Shown: positions 44,559 through 57,231 of the stretch, piece after piece
Position numbering within the stretch: position 1 is the first letter of the stretch
Layout: every line of letters starts with the position of its first letter
NCBI RefSeq assembly: GCF_900104745.1
Contig: NZ_LT629732.1
Coordinates: 1,426,001-1,490,000 of the forward strand
Direction of reading: 5' to 3'
Origin: Actinopolymorpha singaporensis
GTDB taxonomy: Bacteria; Actinomycetota; Actinomycetes; Propionibacteriales; Actinopolymorphaceae
Length of the DNA: 64,000 bases
The notes under the pieces: generated by a model
What the model saw: the letters and a program-made list of their open reading frames with translations, nothing else
What the model was told of the DNA's origin: nothing
Database searches by the model: none
Program-made: the position numbers and the translations under genes

Positions 44559-45968
44559 ATGAACCCGGAGCCGACCGCGTACTGGTGCGCGCTCGCCTGG
44601 CTGCCGCCCGGCCAGGCCGAGCCCGGCGTGGTGGTGGAGGTGGCAGGGACGCGGATCACGGCGGTCCGCACGAACGTGCCTCGGCCGCCCGCCTCGGCCG
44701 TCCAGCTACCCGGGCTGACCATCCCCGGCCTGGCCGACGTGCACTCGCACGCCTTCCACCGGGCGCTGCGCGGGCGCACCCAGGACCCGCTCGAAGGTAC
44801 CGACGACGGTGGCGGCAGCGGCCGCACCGGGACCAGCGGCGGGACCGGCACGTTCTGGACCTGGCGGGACCGGATGTACGAGGTCGCCGAGCGGCTGGAT
44901 CCCGACAGCTACTACGACCTCGCCGTCGCGGTGTACGCCGAACTCGCCCTGGCCGGAGTCACCTGTGTCGGGGAGTTCCACTACCTCCACCACGGGCCGG
45001 GCGGCCGCCGCTACGACGACCCGAACGCGATGGCCGACATGCTGATCGCCGCCGCCCGTACCGCAGGCGTCCGCATCTGCCTGCTCGACGCGTGCTACCT
45101 CACCGGCGGGATCGGTGCACCGCTGGCCGGAGTGCAGGAACGCTTCGGCGACGGGGACGCCGAGCGGTGGGCGAGCCGCGTGGACGCGCTGTACGAGAGA
45201 TACGCCGGCGCCGACGACGTGACGATCGGGGCCGCGGTGCACTCGGTGCGTGCCGTACCCGCCGAGCAGCTTCCGAGCGTGGCCGCGTGGGCGCACGCCC
45301 GGGCCGCACCGCTGCACGTCCACGTCGCCGAGCAGCCTCGCGAGAACGCCGACTGCGTCGCGGCGTACGGCATGGATCCCGTACGCCTGCTGTTCGACCG
45401 CGGTGTCCTCGGCCCCCGCGCCACGGCGGTGCACGCCACGCACCTGGACGACGGCGGCGTCGGCCTGCTCGCCCAGACCGGCACGACCGTGTGCCTGTGT
45501 CCCACGACCGAACGCGACCTCGCCGACGGACTCGGTCCGGCGGGCGCGCTGGCCCGGGCCGGCGCCACCCTCGTCCTGGGCAGCGACAGCCACGCGGTCG
45601 CCGACCTCTTCGCCGAGGCCCGCGCCCTGGAATGGGGTGAGCGCCTCGCCACCGGACGCCGCGGCCACTGGTCCGCGTCCGCCCTGCTCACCGTGTGTAC
45701 CGAGGCGGGCCATCGTGCGCTCGGCTTCCCCGACACCGGGGTGATCGAGGTCGGCGCCCGCGCCGACCTGGTGAGCGTCCGGCTGGACTCGGTGCGTACC
45801 GCCGGAACCGACCCGGCACACGCCGCGCAGGCGGTGGTGTTCGCCGCCACCGCGGCCGACGTCGACTCGGTGGTCAGCGGTGGCGTGCAGGTCGTGGCCG
45901 GCAGTCGGCACCGACGGGTGGACGACGTCGCTGGCCGGCTGGACGCTGCGGTTCGTGCCGTGTGGTGA
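44559..45968 (+). CDS. hutF: Formimidoylglutamate deiminase
   Basis: 469 residues of the amidohydrolase superfamily. Metal-binding HxH is in ADVHSHAFHRALRGR; then TCVGEFHYLHHGPGG, LLDACYLTGGIG, a His in PLHVHVAEQPRENADC, a His in AVHATHLDD, and catalytic Asp in LVLGSDSHAVADLF. The enzyme deiminates N-formimidoylglutamate to N-formylglutamate. It starts 25 bp after the M20 gene. A Gly-rich insertion (DDGGGSGRTGTSGGTG) interrupts the region after the first motif. hutI normally follows in related clusters but is absent here. Confidence 0.93.
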   Translation: MNPEPTAYWCALAWLPPGQAEPGVVVEVAGTRITAVRTNVPRPPASAVQLPGLTIPGLADVHSHAFHRALRGRTQDPLEGTDDGGGSGRTGTSGGTGTFWTWRDRMYEVAERLDPDSYYDLAVAVYAELALAGVTCVGEFHYLHHGPGGRRYDDPNAMADMLIAAARTAGVRICLLDACYLTGGIGAPLAGVQERFGDGDAERWASRVDALYERYAGADDVTIGAAVHSVRAVPAEQLPSVAAWAHARAAPLHVHVAEQPRENADCVAAYGMDPVRLLFDRGVLGPRATAVHATHLDDGGVGLLAQTGTTVCLCPTTERDLADGLGPAGALARAGATLVLGSDSHAVADLFAEARALEWGERLATGRRGHWSASALLTVCTEAGHRALGFPDTGVIEVGARADLVSVRLDSVRTAGTDPAHAAQAVVFAATAADVDSVVSGGVQVVAGSRHRRVDDVAGRLDAAVRAVW

Positions 45969-46194
45969 GTGAGCGGCCACCAAGGTTCTGAGGGCCCCGA
46001 AGCCCAGCGAGCTGCGCGCACAGTAACCACTTCGTCATGTCCGGTCTCAGTATCTCGGAGCCGGCTTGGATTTGTCCCACCTCGGGTATCCAAAACGTCC
46101 GATTTGCCACTAGGCTCCTCGGGCACCTGTATGCGCGTTCGGATCGCTCCGGTACGCGAGGTCACGTCACACTTCGGACTAATGGGGGTTCCTA

Positions 46195-48414
46195 GTGAAG
46201 TACCGACGCGCAGTCGGCGGTATCGCCGCCCTGGCGACGGTCGTCAGCGGGAGCGCTTTGGCGCTCGCCGCACCGTCATACGCCGGCACGATGTCCGGCC
46301 CGAGCTTCCTGCCCAAGAAGCCGGACAGCACCATCAAGGTCCTGGAGGGTTCGGACGGCGACGTCACCGGCATCGCGGCCAAGGGGTCCGCGATCAAGCT
46401 GCCGAACGGTTCGTCGGAGTCTCCGAAGACCGCGGCCAGGACGCACCTGCAGAACTTCGCCGGCAAGCTCGGCGTCGACCCGGCCCAGATGAGGACGGTC
46501 AAGGCGCAGAAGGTCGACGGCGGCAACACCGTCCGGATGCAGCAGTACATCAACGGCGTCCCGGTCGTCGCGGGCGAGCTGGTCGCGTCCCTCGACAAGC
46601 AGAACAACCTCGAGGCGCTGCTCGGCAAGACCGCCAAGGGTTCGGTGCAGGCGCCGAAGAAGACGAAGCTGTTCAGCGTCGGCGCCAGCCGCGCCGTGGC
46701 GCGCAGCTACGTCGCCAAGAAGGCGGAGGTGTCCGCCGCCAAGCTCGAGGTCAAGAGCGAGGGTCGCTGGATCTACAACCCCTCGCTGCTGGGTGCGCCC
46801 GGTGCGCCGGTCAACCGCGAGACGCAGAAGTTCCAGGTCAACACTCCCGACCACGCCGTCGACTACACCGTCTTCGTCGACAGCGGCTTCCACACCGTCG
46901 CGCTGGCCGTCAGCAACAACCACGCGGCGCTCAAGCGCGACATCTGCGACCTGAACAACAAGGACGCCGGTGACCTGGAAGGCGCCGTGTGCGACGGGTC
47001 CACCAACAAGTACACCCGCCGCGAGGGCCAGGCGAAGTCCGGCATCGCCGACGTCGACAAGGTGTACGACAACCTCGGCGTCGTCTCCAAGTGGTACGCC
47101 TCCTACGCCGGCCTGGACGTCTCGGCGTTCATCGGCGGCGACAGCAAGACGCTGAAGGCCTCCACCCGGACCTGCCTGTCGCAGCTGCAGCCGGGCTGCC
47201 CCCTGGCCAACGCCTTCTGGAGCGACGGCATCCAGCAGATGGTCTACGGCGACGGTGTGACCGGCCTCGACGTGACCGGCCACGAGCTGACCCACGGCGT
47301 GACGTCCCACACCTCCGCGCTCTACTACGCCTACCAGTCGGGTGCGATCAACGAGTCGATCTCCGACACCATGGGCGAGCTGATCGACCTGGCCGCCAAC
47401 CCCGGCAAGGCCACCAGCGACCAGGGCTGGCTGATCGGTGAGGACGAGAAGCCGGCGTCGCCGGACCTGCCCGCGCCGCTGCGCAGCATGAAGGACCCGA
47501 CCAAGTTCGACCAGCCTGACCGGCTGACGTCCTCGATGTGGGCTGCCGACGCGCAGTTCCGCGACAGCGGTGGCGTGCACACCAACAGCGGTCCGGGCAA
47601 CAAGACCGCCTACCTGCTGACCCAGGGCGACACCTTCAACGGCTACACCATCCGTGGTGTCGGGCTGGCGAAGGCGTTCAAGATCTACTGGACCGCCGAA
47701 AACCTGATGACCTCGGGTACGGACTACAAGGATCTGTTCAACGTCCTGCCGCTCTCGTGCCGCAAGAACATCGGCAAGACGGGCACCTACATCACCGAGG
47801 ACGACTGCGCCCAGGTCGACAAGGCCGTCCGCGCGACCGAGCTCTACAAGGACCCGGCCAACGCCGCCCCGGTTGCCACGCCCTACTGCACCGCCGGCAA
47901 CGTGAAGACGTCCTACGTGCAGACCTTCGACACCACTCCGTCGGACTGGTCGATGGCCGGTGGGGCCGGCCTGACGAAGGCGGACCTCGGGTTCGACTAC
48001 GTCAACACCGGCAAGGATGCGCTCGGGCTGTTCACCCAGCCGGCGTACTCCCCCTACCCGGCAGTCACGAGCAGCACGGCGACGTCTAACCAGAAGACCA
48101 TCCCGGCCGGTAGCTGGCTGCGGATCGACTACGCCACCCTGTTCAGCCTGTACCAGCCCTCTTCGGGTACGACCGCCAAGCTGGAGTACGACGACGGCAG
48201 CGGGATCTGGAGGAACGCCAACACCCTGCCCGGGTCGGTCAACCCGGGTTCGTGGACCAAGCACGACTCCCACGGCTGGGCCTCGGCGAAGTACAACCTG
48301 CTGACTCTCGCCGGGAAGAAGGTCAAGTTCCGGATCTCGGCCAGCGGTCTGTCGAGCGACGGCCAGGCGTCGGTGATGGATGTGGACAACTTCAAGATCT
48401 ACACCTGCTCATGA
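46195..48414 (+). CDS. Secreted M4-family (thermolysin-like) metalloprotease
   Basis: 739 residues. Signal peptide (1-30) with cleavage near SYA-G. An FTP/PepSY propeptide (about 65-250) precedes the catalytic domain. Zinc site: His363 and His367 in GHELTH and Glu387 in INESISD. Two cysteine pairs are likely in CDLNNKDAGDLEGAVC and CLSQLQPGC. The C-terminal 170 residues (from YCTAGNVKTSYVQTF) are a beta-sandwich accessory domain. Extracellular protein degradation is expected. GTG 46195 follows GGGGG by 7 nt. No linked regulator. Confidence 0.93.
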   Translation: MKYRRAVGGIAALATVVSGSALALAAPSYAGTMSGPSFLPKKPDSTIKVLEGSDGDVTGIAAKGSAIKLPNGSSESPKTAARTHLQNFAGKLGVDPAQMRTVKAQKVDGGNTVRMQQYINGVPVVAGELVASLDKQNNLEALLGKTAKGSVQAPKKTKLFSVGASRAVARSYVAKKAEVSAAKLEVKSEGRWIYNPSLLGAPGAPVNRETQKFQVNTPDHAVDYTVFVDSGFHTVALAVSNNHAALKRDICDLNNKDAGDLEGAVCDGSTNKYTRREGQAKSGIADVDKVYDNLGVVSKWYASYAGLDVSAFIGGDSKTLKASTRTCLSQLQPGCPLANAFWSDGIQQMVYGDGVTGLDVTGHELTHGVTSHTSALYYAYQSGAINESISDTMGELIDLAANPGKATSDQGWLIGEDEKPASPDLPAPLRSMKDPTKFDQPDRLTSSMWAADAQFRDSGGVHTNSGPGNKTAYLLTQGDTFNGYTIRGVGLAKAFKIYWTAENLMTSGTDYKDLFNVLPLSCRKNIGKTGTYITEDDCAQVDKAVRATELYKDPANAAPVATPYCTAGNVKTSYVQTFDTTPSDWSMAGGAGLTKADLGFDYVNTGKDALGLFTQPAYSPYPAVTSSTATSNQKTIPAGSWLRIDYATLFSLYQPSSGTTAKLEYDDGSGIWRNANTLPGSVNPGSWTKHDSHGWASAKYNLLTLAGKKVKFRISASGLSSDGQASVMDVDNFKIYTCS

Positions 48415-48501
48415 CCGACGCTCGGGTGGTCGGCCAGGTGAGCCACCGCGTCAGCGGCGCCGCCGACCGGAACACCCACCCGTAGTCACCGCGCGACGAG
48501 T

Positions 48502-48546
48502 CGAGAGGGCCCCGAGATCGCCACTGGTGATCTCGGGGCCCTCTCG
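48502..48546. terminator. Near-perfect 21-bp terminator hairpin
   Basis: An 18-bp perfect stem extended by three more pairs closes on a 3-nt ACT loop, starting 88 bp after the protease stop. It is one of the strongest hairpins in the window and separates the protease from the heat-shock operon. Confidence 0.88.
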
Positions 48547-48699
48547 CATGCCCGTCTTCCGCTGTGAGGCGGGCCCCGGATGGAACTTTCGTGCTGGCTC
48601 GCCTGCCCGCCGGCCGCCCCGACGGCCGAGCCCGACGGCCACCCCGACCTGCGACGTCTTCGCACGGGAACCCGGAGGTGACCCTGACCCGACCCTGAA

Positions 48700-48772
48700 C
48701 TTGAGCCAAGCTGACTCACCTCTGTTGACTGCAGCGGGCTAGGTCGGCAAGATTGAGCCGGTTGCACTCAAG
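48700..48772 (+). promoter_or_regulatory. dnaK promoter with two HAIR (HspR) operators
   Basis: HAIR consensus is CTTGAGT-N7-ACTCAAG. Two copies are visible: CTTGAGC-N7-ACTCACC at 48700-48720 and ATTGAGC-N7-ACTCAAG at 48752-48772. Between them is a promoter, TTGACT (48725-48730), 17-bp spacer, CAAGAT (48748-48753), whose -10 box touches the second operator. HspR, encoded in the same operon, should repress here under non-stress conditions. Confidence 0.85.
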
Positions 48773-48888
48773 GCTCACAGGTCGGACTCCGGCCACCGCC
48801 GGTGGGGGCGACCCCAGCACGATCGCGCAAGCGCATCGCACACACAACACCAGATCCATCCGCACGGCACCCGCCGGGCGGCTCTCAA

Positions 48889-50026
48889 CTCGGAGGCTTG
48901 TGGTTATGTCTCGTTCGGTCGGTATCGATCTTGGTACGACGAATTCTGTGGTGGCGGTTCTTGAGGGTGGGGAGCCGACGGTTGTGACGAATGCGGAGGG
49001 TGCGCGGACGACTCCGTCGGTGGTGGCGTTTGCGAAGAATGGTGAGGTGTTGGTGGGGGAGGTGGCGAAGCGGCAGGCGGTGACGAATGTTGATCGGACG
49101 ATTCGTTCGGTGAAGCGTCATATGGGGTCGGGTTGGTCGGCGTCTGTGGATGGGAAGCCGTTTACGGCGCAGCAGATTTCTGCGTTTGTGTTGCAGAAGT
49201 TGAAGCGTGATGCGGAGGCGTATCTGGGGGAGTCGGTGACGGATGCGGTGATTACCGTGCCGGCGTATTTTTCGGATGCGCAGCGTCAGGCGACGAAGGA
49301 GGCTGGTGAGATCGCTGGGTTGAATGTTCAGCGGATCATCAATGAGCCGACTGCGGCTGCGTTGGCGTATGGGTTGGACAAGGGGTCGGATCAGACGATT
49401 CTGGTGTTCGATCTGGGTGGTGGGACCTTCGATGTCTCGTTGTTGGAGATTGGTGAGGGTGTGTTCGAGGTGAAGGCGACCTCGGGTGACAATCATCTGG
49501 GTGGGGATGACTGGGATGCCAAGATCGTGGACTGGTTGGTGACTCAGTTCAGGAACAAGCATGGTGTGGATCTTGGGGCGGACAAGATTGCGAAGCAGCG
49601 GCTGACGGAGGCTGCGGAGAAGGCGAAGATCGAGTTGTCGTCGGCGTCGGAGACGTCGATCAATCTGCCGTATGTGACGTTGGGTGAGTCGGGTCCGTTG
49701 CATTTGGACGAGAAGTTGACCCGGGCTGAGTTCCAGCGGATGACGGGGGATTTGTTGGAGCGGTGTCGTCGGCCGTTCCAGCAGGTGTTGAAGGATGGCG
49801 GGGTCGAGGTGGGCAGGATCGATCACGTGATTCTTGTGGGTGGGTCGACGCGGATGCCTGCGGTGGCGGATCTGGTGCGGGAGCTTACGGGTGGTAAGGA
49901 GCCGCACAAGGGTGTGAACCCTGATGAGGTGGTGGCGATTGGTGCGTCGTTGCAGTCGGGTGTGTTGCGGGGTGAGGTGAAGGATGTCTTGTTGTTGGAT
50001 GTCACTCCCCTGTCCCTCGGCATCGC
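48889..50026 (+). repeat. Identical block 1 of the two dnaK genes
   Basis: 1138 bp beginning 17 bp upstream of the first dnaK ATG (including its ribosome-binding site) are identical to 56094-57231 by line-by-line reading. Identity stops abruptly after the codon run for LSLGI. Confidence 0.9.
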
Positions 50027-50789
50027 CACCAAGGGTGGTGTGTTCACCAAGATCATCGAGCGCAACACCACCATTCCCACGAAGCGTTCCGAAGTGTTCA
50101 CCACGGCCGAGGACAACCAGCCCTCGGTGATGATCGAGGTTTTCCAGGGCGAACGCGAGATGGCCCGCGACAACAAGTCGCTGGGCAACTTCGAGCTCAC
50201 CGGACTTCCGCCCGCACCCCGAAACGTCCCGCAGATCGAGGTCGCGTTCGACATTGATGCGAACGGGATTGTGCATGTGTCTGCGAAGGATCTGGGGACG
50301 GGTCGTGAGCAGAAGATGACGGTGACCGGTGGGTCTGCCCTCCCGAAGGAGGACATCGACCGGATGGTCCGGGACGCGGAGCAGTATGCGGAGGAGGACC
50401 GTCGCCGTCGTGAGGCCGCGGAGTTGCGTAACCAGGCGGATTCGCTGGTGTATCAGACGGAGAAGTTCGTGGCGGACAACCCTGACAGTGTTCCGGCGGA
50501 GGTGAAGTCGGAGGTCGAGCAGGATGTCGCGGCGTTGAAGAAGGCGTTGGAGGGTGAGGACAACGATGCCTTGAAGTCGGCGTTCGACAAGTTGTCGGAG
50601 TCGCGGACGAAGATGGGTTCGGCGATCTATGCCAATGCCCAGCAGGCCCAGGGCACCCCGGCCGGCGACACCGGCGCGGGCGCTGGTGACGCCTCCACCG
50701 GCGGCGGGGACGACGACGTGGTCGACGCCGAGATCGTCGACGAAGACAAGCCCGCGGGCGGCAACGAGGGACAGGGCGGTCAGAAGTGA
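48906..50789 (+). CDS. dnaK: Chaperone DnaK (operon copy)
   Basis: 627 residues, Hsp70 family; ATP-driven folding chaperone with GrpE and DnaJ. Nucleotide-binding blocks: [10 protein letters not shown]-like [63 protein letters not shown] and [12 protein letters not shown]. The substrate domain carries [17 protein letters not shown] and [15 protein letters not shown], standard for DnaK, although the canonical Glu of LSLGIE is Ala here. C-terminal lid with [20 protein letters not shown] tail. GGAGG lies 9 nt before ATG 48906. Shares two blocks with the copy at 56111. Confidence 0.97.
   Translation: MSRSVGIDLGTTNSVVAVLEGGEPTVVTNAEGARTTPSVVAFAKNGEVLVGEVAKRQAVTNVDRTIRSVKRHMGSGWSASVDGKPFTAQQISAFVLQKLKRDAEAYLGESVTDAVITVPAYFSDAQRQATKEAGEIAGLNVQRIINEPTAAALAYGLDKGSDQTILVFDLGGGTFDVSLLEIGEGVFEVKATSGDNHLGGDDWDAKIVDWLVTQFRNKHGVDLGADKIAKQRLTEAAEKAKIELSSASETSINLPYVTLGESGPLHLDEKLTRAEFQRMTGDLLERCRRPFQQVLKDGGVEVGRIDHVILVGGSTRMPAVADLVRELTGGKEPHKGVNPDEVVAIGASLQSGVLRGEVKDVLLLDVTPLSLGIATKGGVFTKIIERNTTIPTKRSEVFTTAEDNQPSVMIEVFQGEREMARDNKSLGNFELTGLPPAPRNVPQIEVAFDIDANGIVHVSAKDLGTGREQKMTVTGGSALPKEDIDRMVRDAEQYAEEDRRRREAAELRNQADSLVYQTEKFVADNPDSVPAEVKSEVEQDVAALKKALEGEDNDALKSAFDKLSESRTKMGSAIYANAQQAQGTPAGDTGAGAGDASTGGGDDDVVDAEIVDEDKPAGGNEGQGGQK
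50247..50714 (+). repeat. Near-identical block 2 of the two dnaK genes
   Basis: 468 bp match 57467-57934 with a single synonymous difference (C at 50327, G at 57547). It covers the end of the substrate-binding domain and most of the lid. The 220 bp before it (50027-50246) differ extensively from the 235 bp at 57232-57466. Confidence 0.9.
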
Positions 50790-51532
50790 GCCAGGCCGAG
50801 GAACACGAAGGACCCGTGGTCCGCGACCGACGGCGCATCGACCCTCGTACCGGTGAGATCCGGGAGGAGGCGCGGGCGACCGCGCCTTCGCCCGACGCCG
50901 GCGAGGCGGCCGACACCGCCGCGACCGGTGAGCCGGGTGGCGGCGCCGAGGAGGCCCCGGCGGTGTCCGCCGCGGAGGTGGAGGCGCTCAAGGCGGCCGT
51001 GGTCGAACGCACCAACGACCTCAAGCGGCTCCAGGCGGAGTACGTCAACTACAAGCGGCGGGTCGACCGCGACCGGCAGGCCAACCAGGAACAGGCCGTC
51101 GGCAGCGTGCTGACCGAACTCCTGCCCGTCCTCGACGACATCGGCCGGGCCCGGGAGCACGACGAGCTGTCCGGCGGTTTCAAGGCGGTGGCCGAGGCGC
51201 TGGAGACCTCGTTGTCCAAGCTGGGGCTGGTGAAGTTCGGCGAGGTCGGCGAGGAGTTCGACCCGCGGATCCACGACGCGCTCATGCACGCGTACTCCGA
51301 CGACGTGTCGGGGCCGACGTGCTCGGCCATCCTGCAGCCGGGCTACCGGCTGGGCGAGCGGGTGCTCCGGCCAGCGCGGGTCGCCGTCACCGAACCCACC
51401 GTCGGACTGCCGCCGGAGCAGGCGGCGCCCAGCGTCGACGCCGACGCGGCCTCCGGGGCGGAGTCCGGGTCGGCCGACGACGAAGGCGCCACGGCGGGCG
51501 CCGACGACCAACCGCCGACCGGCAACGGCTGA
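50786..51532 (+). CDS. grpE: Nucleotide exchange factor GrpE
   Basis: 248 residues. Long N-terminal helix [20 protein letters not shown], then [20 protein letters not shown] and the beta domain [20 protein letters not shown] with [21 protein letters not shown]. It promotes ADP release from DnaK. Acidic, disordered N- and C-terminal tails (Glu/Ala/Asp-rich) are typical of actinobacteria. GTG start overlaps the dnaK stop (GTGA). Confidence 0.96.
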   Translation: MSQAEEHEGPVVRDRRRIDPRTGEIREEARATAPSPDAGEAADTAATGEPGGGAEEAPAVSAAEVEALKAAVVERTNDLKRLQAEYVNYKRRVDRDRQANQEQAVGSVLTELLPVLDDIGRAREHDELSGGFKAVAEALETSLSKLGLVKFGEVGEEFDPRIHDALMHAYSDDVSGPTCSAILQPGYRLGERVLRPARVAVTEPTVGLPPEQAAPSVDADAASGAESGSADDEGATAGADDQPPTGNG

Positions 51533-51555
51533 GCAAGGGGGAGGTGGGGAGCACC

Positions 51556-52737
51556 ATGGGCACGAAGGAATGGCTCGAGAAGGACTTCTACAAGGTGCTC
51601 GGCGTCTCCAAGGATGCATCGGCCGAGGAGATCAAGAAGTCCTACCGCAAGCTCGCCCGGCAGAACCACCCCGACGCCAACCGGGGTGATGCCAAGGCGG
51701 AGGAGCGGTTCAAGGAGGTTTCCGAGGCCTACTCCGTCCTCTCCGACCCGGCCAAGCGCAAGGAGTACGACGAGGCACGGTCGCTGTTCGGCGGAGGCGG
51801 GTTCCGCTTCCCCGGCGGCGGTGGAGGGGCCGGCGGCCAGACCGGCGGTTTCCCGTTCGACCTCGGCGACATCTTCACCCAGCAGGGCGGCAACCGTGGC
51901 GGTGGTCTGGGCGACATCCTCGGTGGCATCTTCACCGGTGGACGCACCCGGACCCCGCCGGGCACTCGCCCGCGCCGGGGTGCCGACGTGGAGACCGAGG
52001 TCACCATCGGCTTCCGCGACGCGGTCGACGGCGTGACGGTGCCGCTCCGGATGACCAGTGACGCGCCGTGCCCGGCGTGTTCGGGCACCGGGGCGAAGGC
52101 CGGCACGATGCCGCGGGTGTGCCCGGACTGCGAGGGCGTCGGCATGCGGGCGACCTCCCAGGGCGGTCGGCTGGCGATGACCGAGCCGTGCCGCTCCTGC
52201 CGGGGCCGTGGCCTGGTGGTCGACAACCCGTGCCCGACCTGCCATGGGTCGGGCCGGGCGGAGTCGGCGCGCACGATGCAGGTCCGCATCCCTGCCGGGG
52301 TGTACGACAACCAGCGCATCCGGCTGCGCGGCAAGGGCGCCGCGGGTGAGCGGGGCGGACCGGCCGGCGACCTGTACGTCACCGTGCACGTGCAGGCGGA
52401 TGAGCGGTTCGGCCGCAAGGGCGAGCACCTCACCGTCACCGTGCCGATCTCGTTTCCCGAGGCTGCGCTCGGTGGTGAGGTGAAGGTGCCCACGCTCGCC
52501 GGCCCGCTGGTCACCCTGAAGATTCCGCCGGGCACACCCAACGGCCGTACGTTCCGCGTACGCGGCAAGGGCGCGGCCCGCCGGGACGGCACCAAGGGCG
52601 ACCTGCTGGTCACCGTGGAAGTGGTCGTCCCCGACCACCTCGACGACAAGGCCCGGGAAGCCCTCGACGCCTACCGCCGGGCGACCGGTACCGACGCGGC
52701 GCACGGTGGGTACGGCGGGAAGGAAGGCGTCCGATGA
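51556..52737 (+). CDS. dnaJ: Co-chaperone DnaJ
   Basis: 393 residues. J domain with the HPD motif (ARQNHPDANRG), then a Gly/Phe-rich region (about 75-135) and four zinc-finger repeats CPACSGTG, CPDCEGVG, CRSCRGRG and CPTCHGSG, followed by the C-terminal substrate domains. The N-terminal extension before the J domain (TKEWLEKDFYKVLGVSKDAS) is the actinobacterial DnaJ1 form. It stimulates DnaK ATPase. Starts 24 bp after grpE and ends in an ATGA overlap with hspR. Confidence 0.96.
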   Translation: MGTKEWLEKDFYKVLGVSKDASAEEIKKSYRKLARQNHPDANRGDAKAEERFKEVSEAYSVLSDPAKRKEYDEARSLFGGGGFRFPGGGGGAGGQTGGFPFDLGDIFTQQGGNRGGGLGDILGGIFTGGRTRTPPGTRPRRGADVETEVTIGFRDAVDGVTVPLRMTSDAPCPACSGTGAKAGTMPRVCPDCEGVGMRATSQGGRLAMTEPCRSCRGRGLVVDNPCPTCHGSGRAESARTMQVRIPAGVYDNQRIRLRGKGAAGERGGPAGDLYVTVHVQADERFGRKGEHLTVTVPISFPEAALGGEVKVPTLAGPLVTLKIPPGTPNGRTFRVRGKGAARRDGTKGDLLVTVEVVVPDHLDDKAREALDAYRRATGTDAAHGGYGGKEGVR

Positions 52738-53204
52738 CGAGTACCCGTGCCGGCTCGCCGGACGGTTCGCGCCGTTCCCGGCCGGCCTTCGACGTGTCGA
52801 TGGACGCCGAGACACCGGTGTACGTCATCAGCGTCGCGGCCGAACTCACCGGCCTGCACCCGCAGACGCTTCGCACCTACGACCGGCTCGGCCTGGTACG
52901 GCCGGGCCGGTCGGGGGGCGGCGGCCGGCGTTACTCGCTCCGCGACATCGAGACCCTGCGGCACGTCACCGAACTCACCGCAGCGGGCATCGGCCTGGAG
53001 GGCGTGCGGCGGATCCTCGAGCTGGAGTCCGTGGTCGAGACACTCGGCGCACGGGTGCAGGAGTTGGAAGGCGCTCTCGAGGACGCCCGGCTGATGTTCG
53101 AACGAGCCGCCGAGCAGGCGGCCTATCTCCCCGAGCTCCTGCCCCGCCCGAGCCAGGCCGTCGTGGTCTGGAAGGGCCGGGCGCGGCGTCGGCGACAGCC
53201 CTGA
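52734..53204 (+). CDS. hspR: Heat-shock repressor HspR
   Basis: 156 residues of the MerR family: winged helix VYVISVAAELTGLHPQTLRT then YDRLGLVRPGRSGGGGRRYS, dimerisation helix GIGLEGVRRILELESVVETL. HspR binds HAIR sites and represses dnaK-operon and clpB transcription, with DnaK as co-repressor in streptomycetes. The 25-residue N-terminal extension is poorly conserved. Coupled to dnaJ (ATGA), so the repressor is autoregulated with its targets. Confidence 0.95.
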   Translation: MTSTRAGSPDGSRRSRPAFDVSMDAETPVYVISVAAELTGLHPQTLRTYDRLGLVRPGRSGGGGRRYSLRDIETLRHVTELTAAGIGLEGVRRILELESVVETLGARVQELEGALEDARLMFERAAEQAAYLPELLPRPSQAVVVWKGRARRRRQP

Positions 53205-53258
53205 TCTCACGGGTCCCGCCATGACCACCCACGACCCAGGGCCCCGAACGATCACAAA

Positions 53259-53279
53259 GTTGAGTGGAATGGACTCAAC
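53259..53279 (+). promoter_or_regulatory. HAIR operator upstream of clpB
   Basis: GTTGAGT-GGAATGG-ACTCAAC is a perfect inverted repeat with the 7-nt spacing of HAIR; only the outermost C/G pair differs from the consensus. It lies 71 bp before the clpB ATG, so clpB is a second HspR target. Confidence 0.88.
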
Positions 53280-53350
53280 TTCCGGATGGTTCAACCAGCA
53301 GAAGACCCGATGACCACGACGGGGACACCGAAACCGGGGACACGGAAACC

Positions 53351-55966
<2,616 letters not shown>

Positions 55967-56055
55967 CCCGGGCCTCGCAACTCAGGCACCTGACAACCCT
56001 GTCCGTTCGATCCGGCCGACCGGTCGGCTCCCCTCTTCATCGGTAGACAACACCC

Positions 56056-56083
56056 GGTGCGGCGCCCTCGCGGGCGTCGCACC
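56056..56083 (+). promoter_or_regulatory. 12-bp hairpin between clpB and second dnaK
   Basis: A 12-bp stem (one G-U) with a TCGC loop ends 13 nt before the ribosome-binding site of the second dnaK and begins 89 bp after the clpB stop. It may terminate clpB or form part of the dnaK leader; the sequence does not decide. No HAIR-like motif is visible in 55967-56110. Confidence 0.5.
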
Positions 56084-56093
56084 CCCAATCTGG

Positions 56094-57231
56094 CTCGGAG
56101 GCTTGTGGTTATGTCTCGTTCGGTCGGTATCGATCTTGGTACGACGAATTCTGTGGTGGCGGTTCTTGAGGGTGGGGAGCCGACGGTTGTGACGAATGCG
56201 GAGGGTGCGCGGACGACTCCGTCGGTGGTGGCGTTTGCGAAGAATGGTGAGGTGTTGGTGGGGGAGGTGGCGAAGCGGCAGGCGGTGACGAATGTTGATC
56301 GGACGATTCGTTCGGTGAAGCGTCATATGGGGTCGGGTTGGTCGGCGTCTGTGGATGGGAAGCCGTTTACGGCGCAGCAGATTTCTGCGTTTGTGTTGCA
56401 GAAGTTGAAGCGTGATGCGGAGGCGTATCTGGGGGAGTCGGTGACGGATGCGGTGATTACCGTGCCGGCGTATTTTTCGGATGCGCAGCGTCAGGCGACG
56501 AAGGAGGCTGGTGAGATCGCTGGGTTGAATGTTCAGCGGATCATCAATGAGCCGACTGCGGCTGCGTTGGCGTATGGGTTGGACAAGGGGTCGGATCAGA
56601 CGATTCTGGTGTTCGATCTGGGTGGTGGGACCTTCGATGTCTCGTTGTTGGAGATTGGTGAGGGTGTGTTCGAGGTGAAGGCGACCTCGGGTGACAATCA
56701 TCTGGGTGGGGATGACTGGGATGCCAAGATCGTGGACTGGTTGGTGACTCAGTTCAGGAACAAGCATGGTGTGGATCTTGGGGCGGACAAGATTGCGAAG
56801 CAGCGGCTGACGGAGGCTGCGGAGAAGGCGAAGATCGAGTTGTCGTCGGCGTCGGAGACGTCGATCAATCTGCCGTATGTGACGTTGGGTGAGTCGGGTC
56901 CGTTGCATTTGGACGAGAAGTTGACCCGGGCTGAGTTCCAGCGGATGACGGGGGATTTGTTGGAGCGGTGTCGTCGGCCGTTCCAGCAGGTGTTGAAGGA
57001 TGGCGGGGTCGAGGTGGGCAGGATCGATCACGTGATTCTTGTGGGTGGGTCGACGCGGATGCCTGCGGTGGCGGATCTGGTGCGGGAGCTTACGGGTGGT
57101 AAGGAGCCGCACAAGGGTGTGAACCCTGATGAGGTGGTGGCGATTGGTGCGTCGTTGCAGTCGGGTGTGTTGCGGGGTGAGGTGAAGGATGTCTTGTTGT
57201 TGGATGTCACTCCCCTGTCCCTCGGCATCGC
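56094..57231 (+). repeat. Identical block 1, second dnaK copy
   Basis: Partner of 48889-50026, offset 7205 bp. Identity begins 17 bp before the ATG, so it includes the shared ribosome-binding site but no promoter sequence. Confidence 0.9.

Noticed and set aside
48885-50276. 463-codon reverse ORF antisense to the first dnaK (and a 682-codon one at 55982-58030 antisense to the second)
   Set aside because: Long open frames opposite dnaK are a known by-product of its codon usage: with almost no A-ending codons, antisense stops do not arise. The translation is Arg/His/Leu/Thr-rich with no domain-like sequence.
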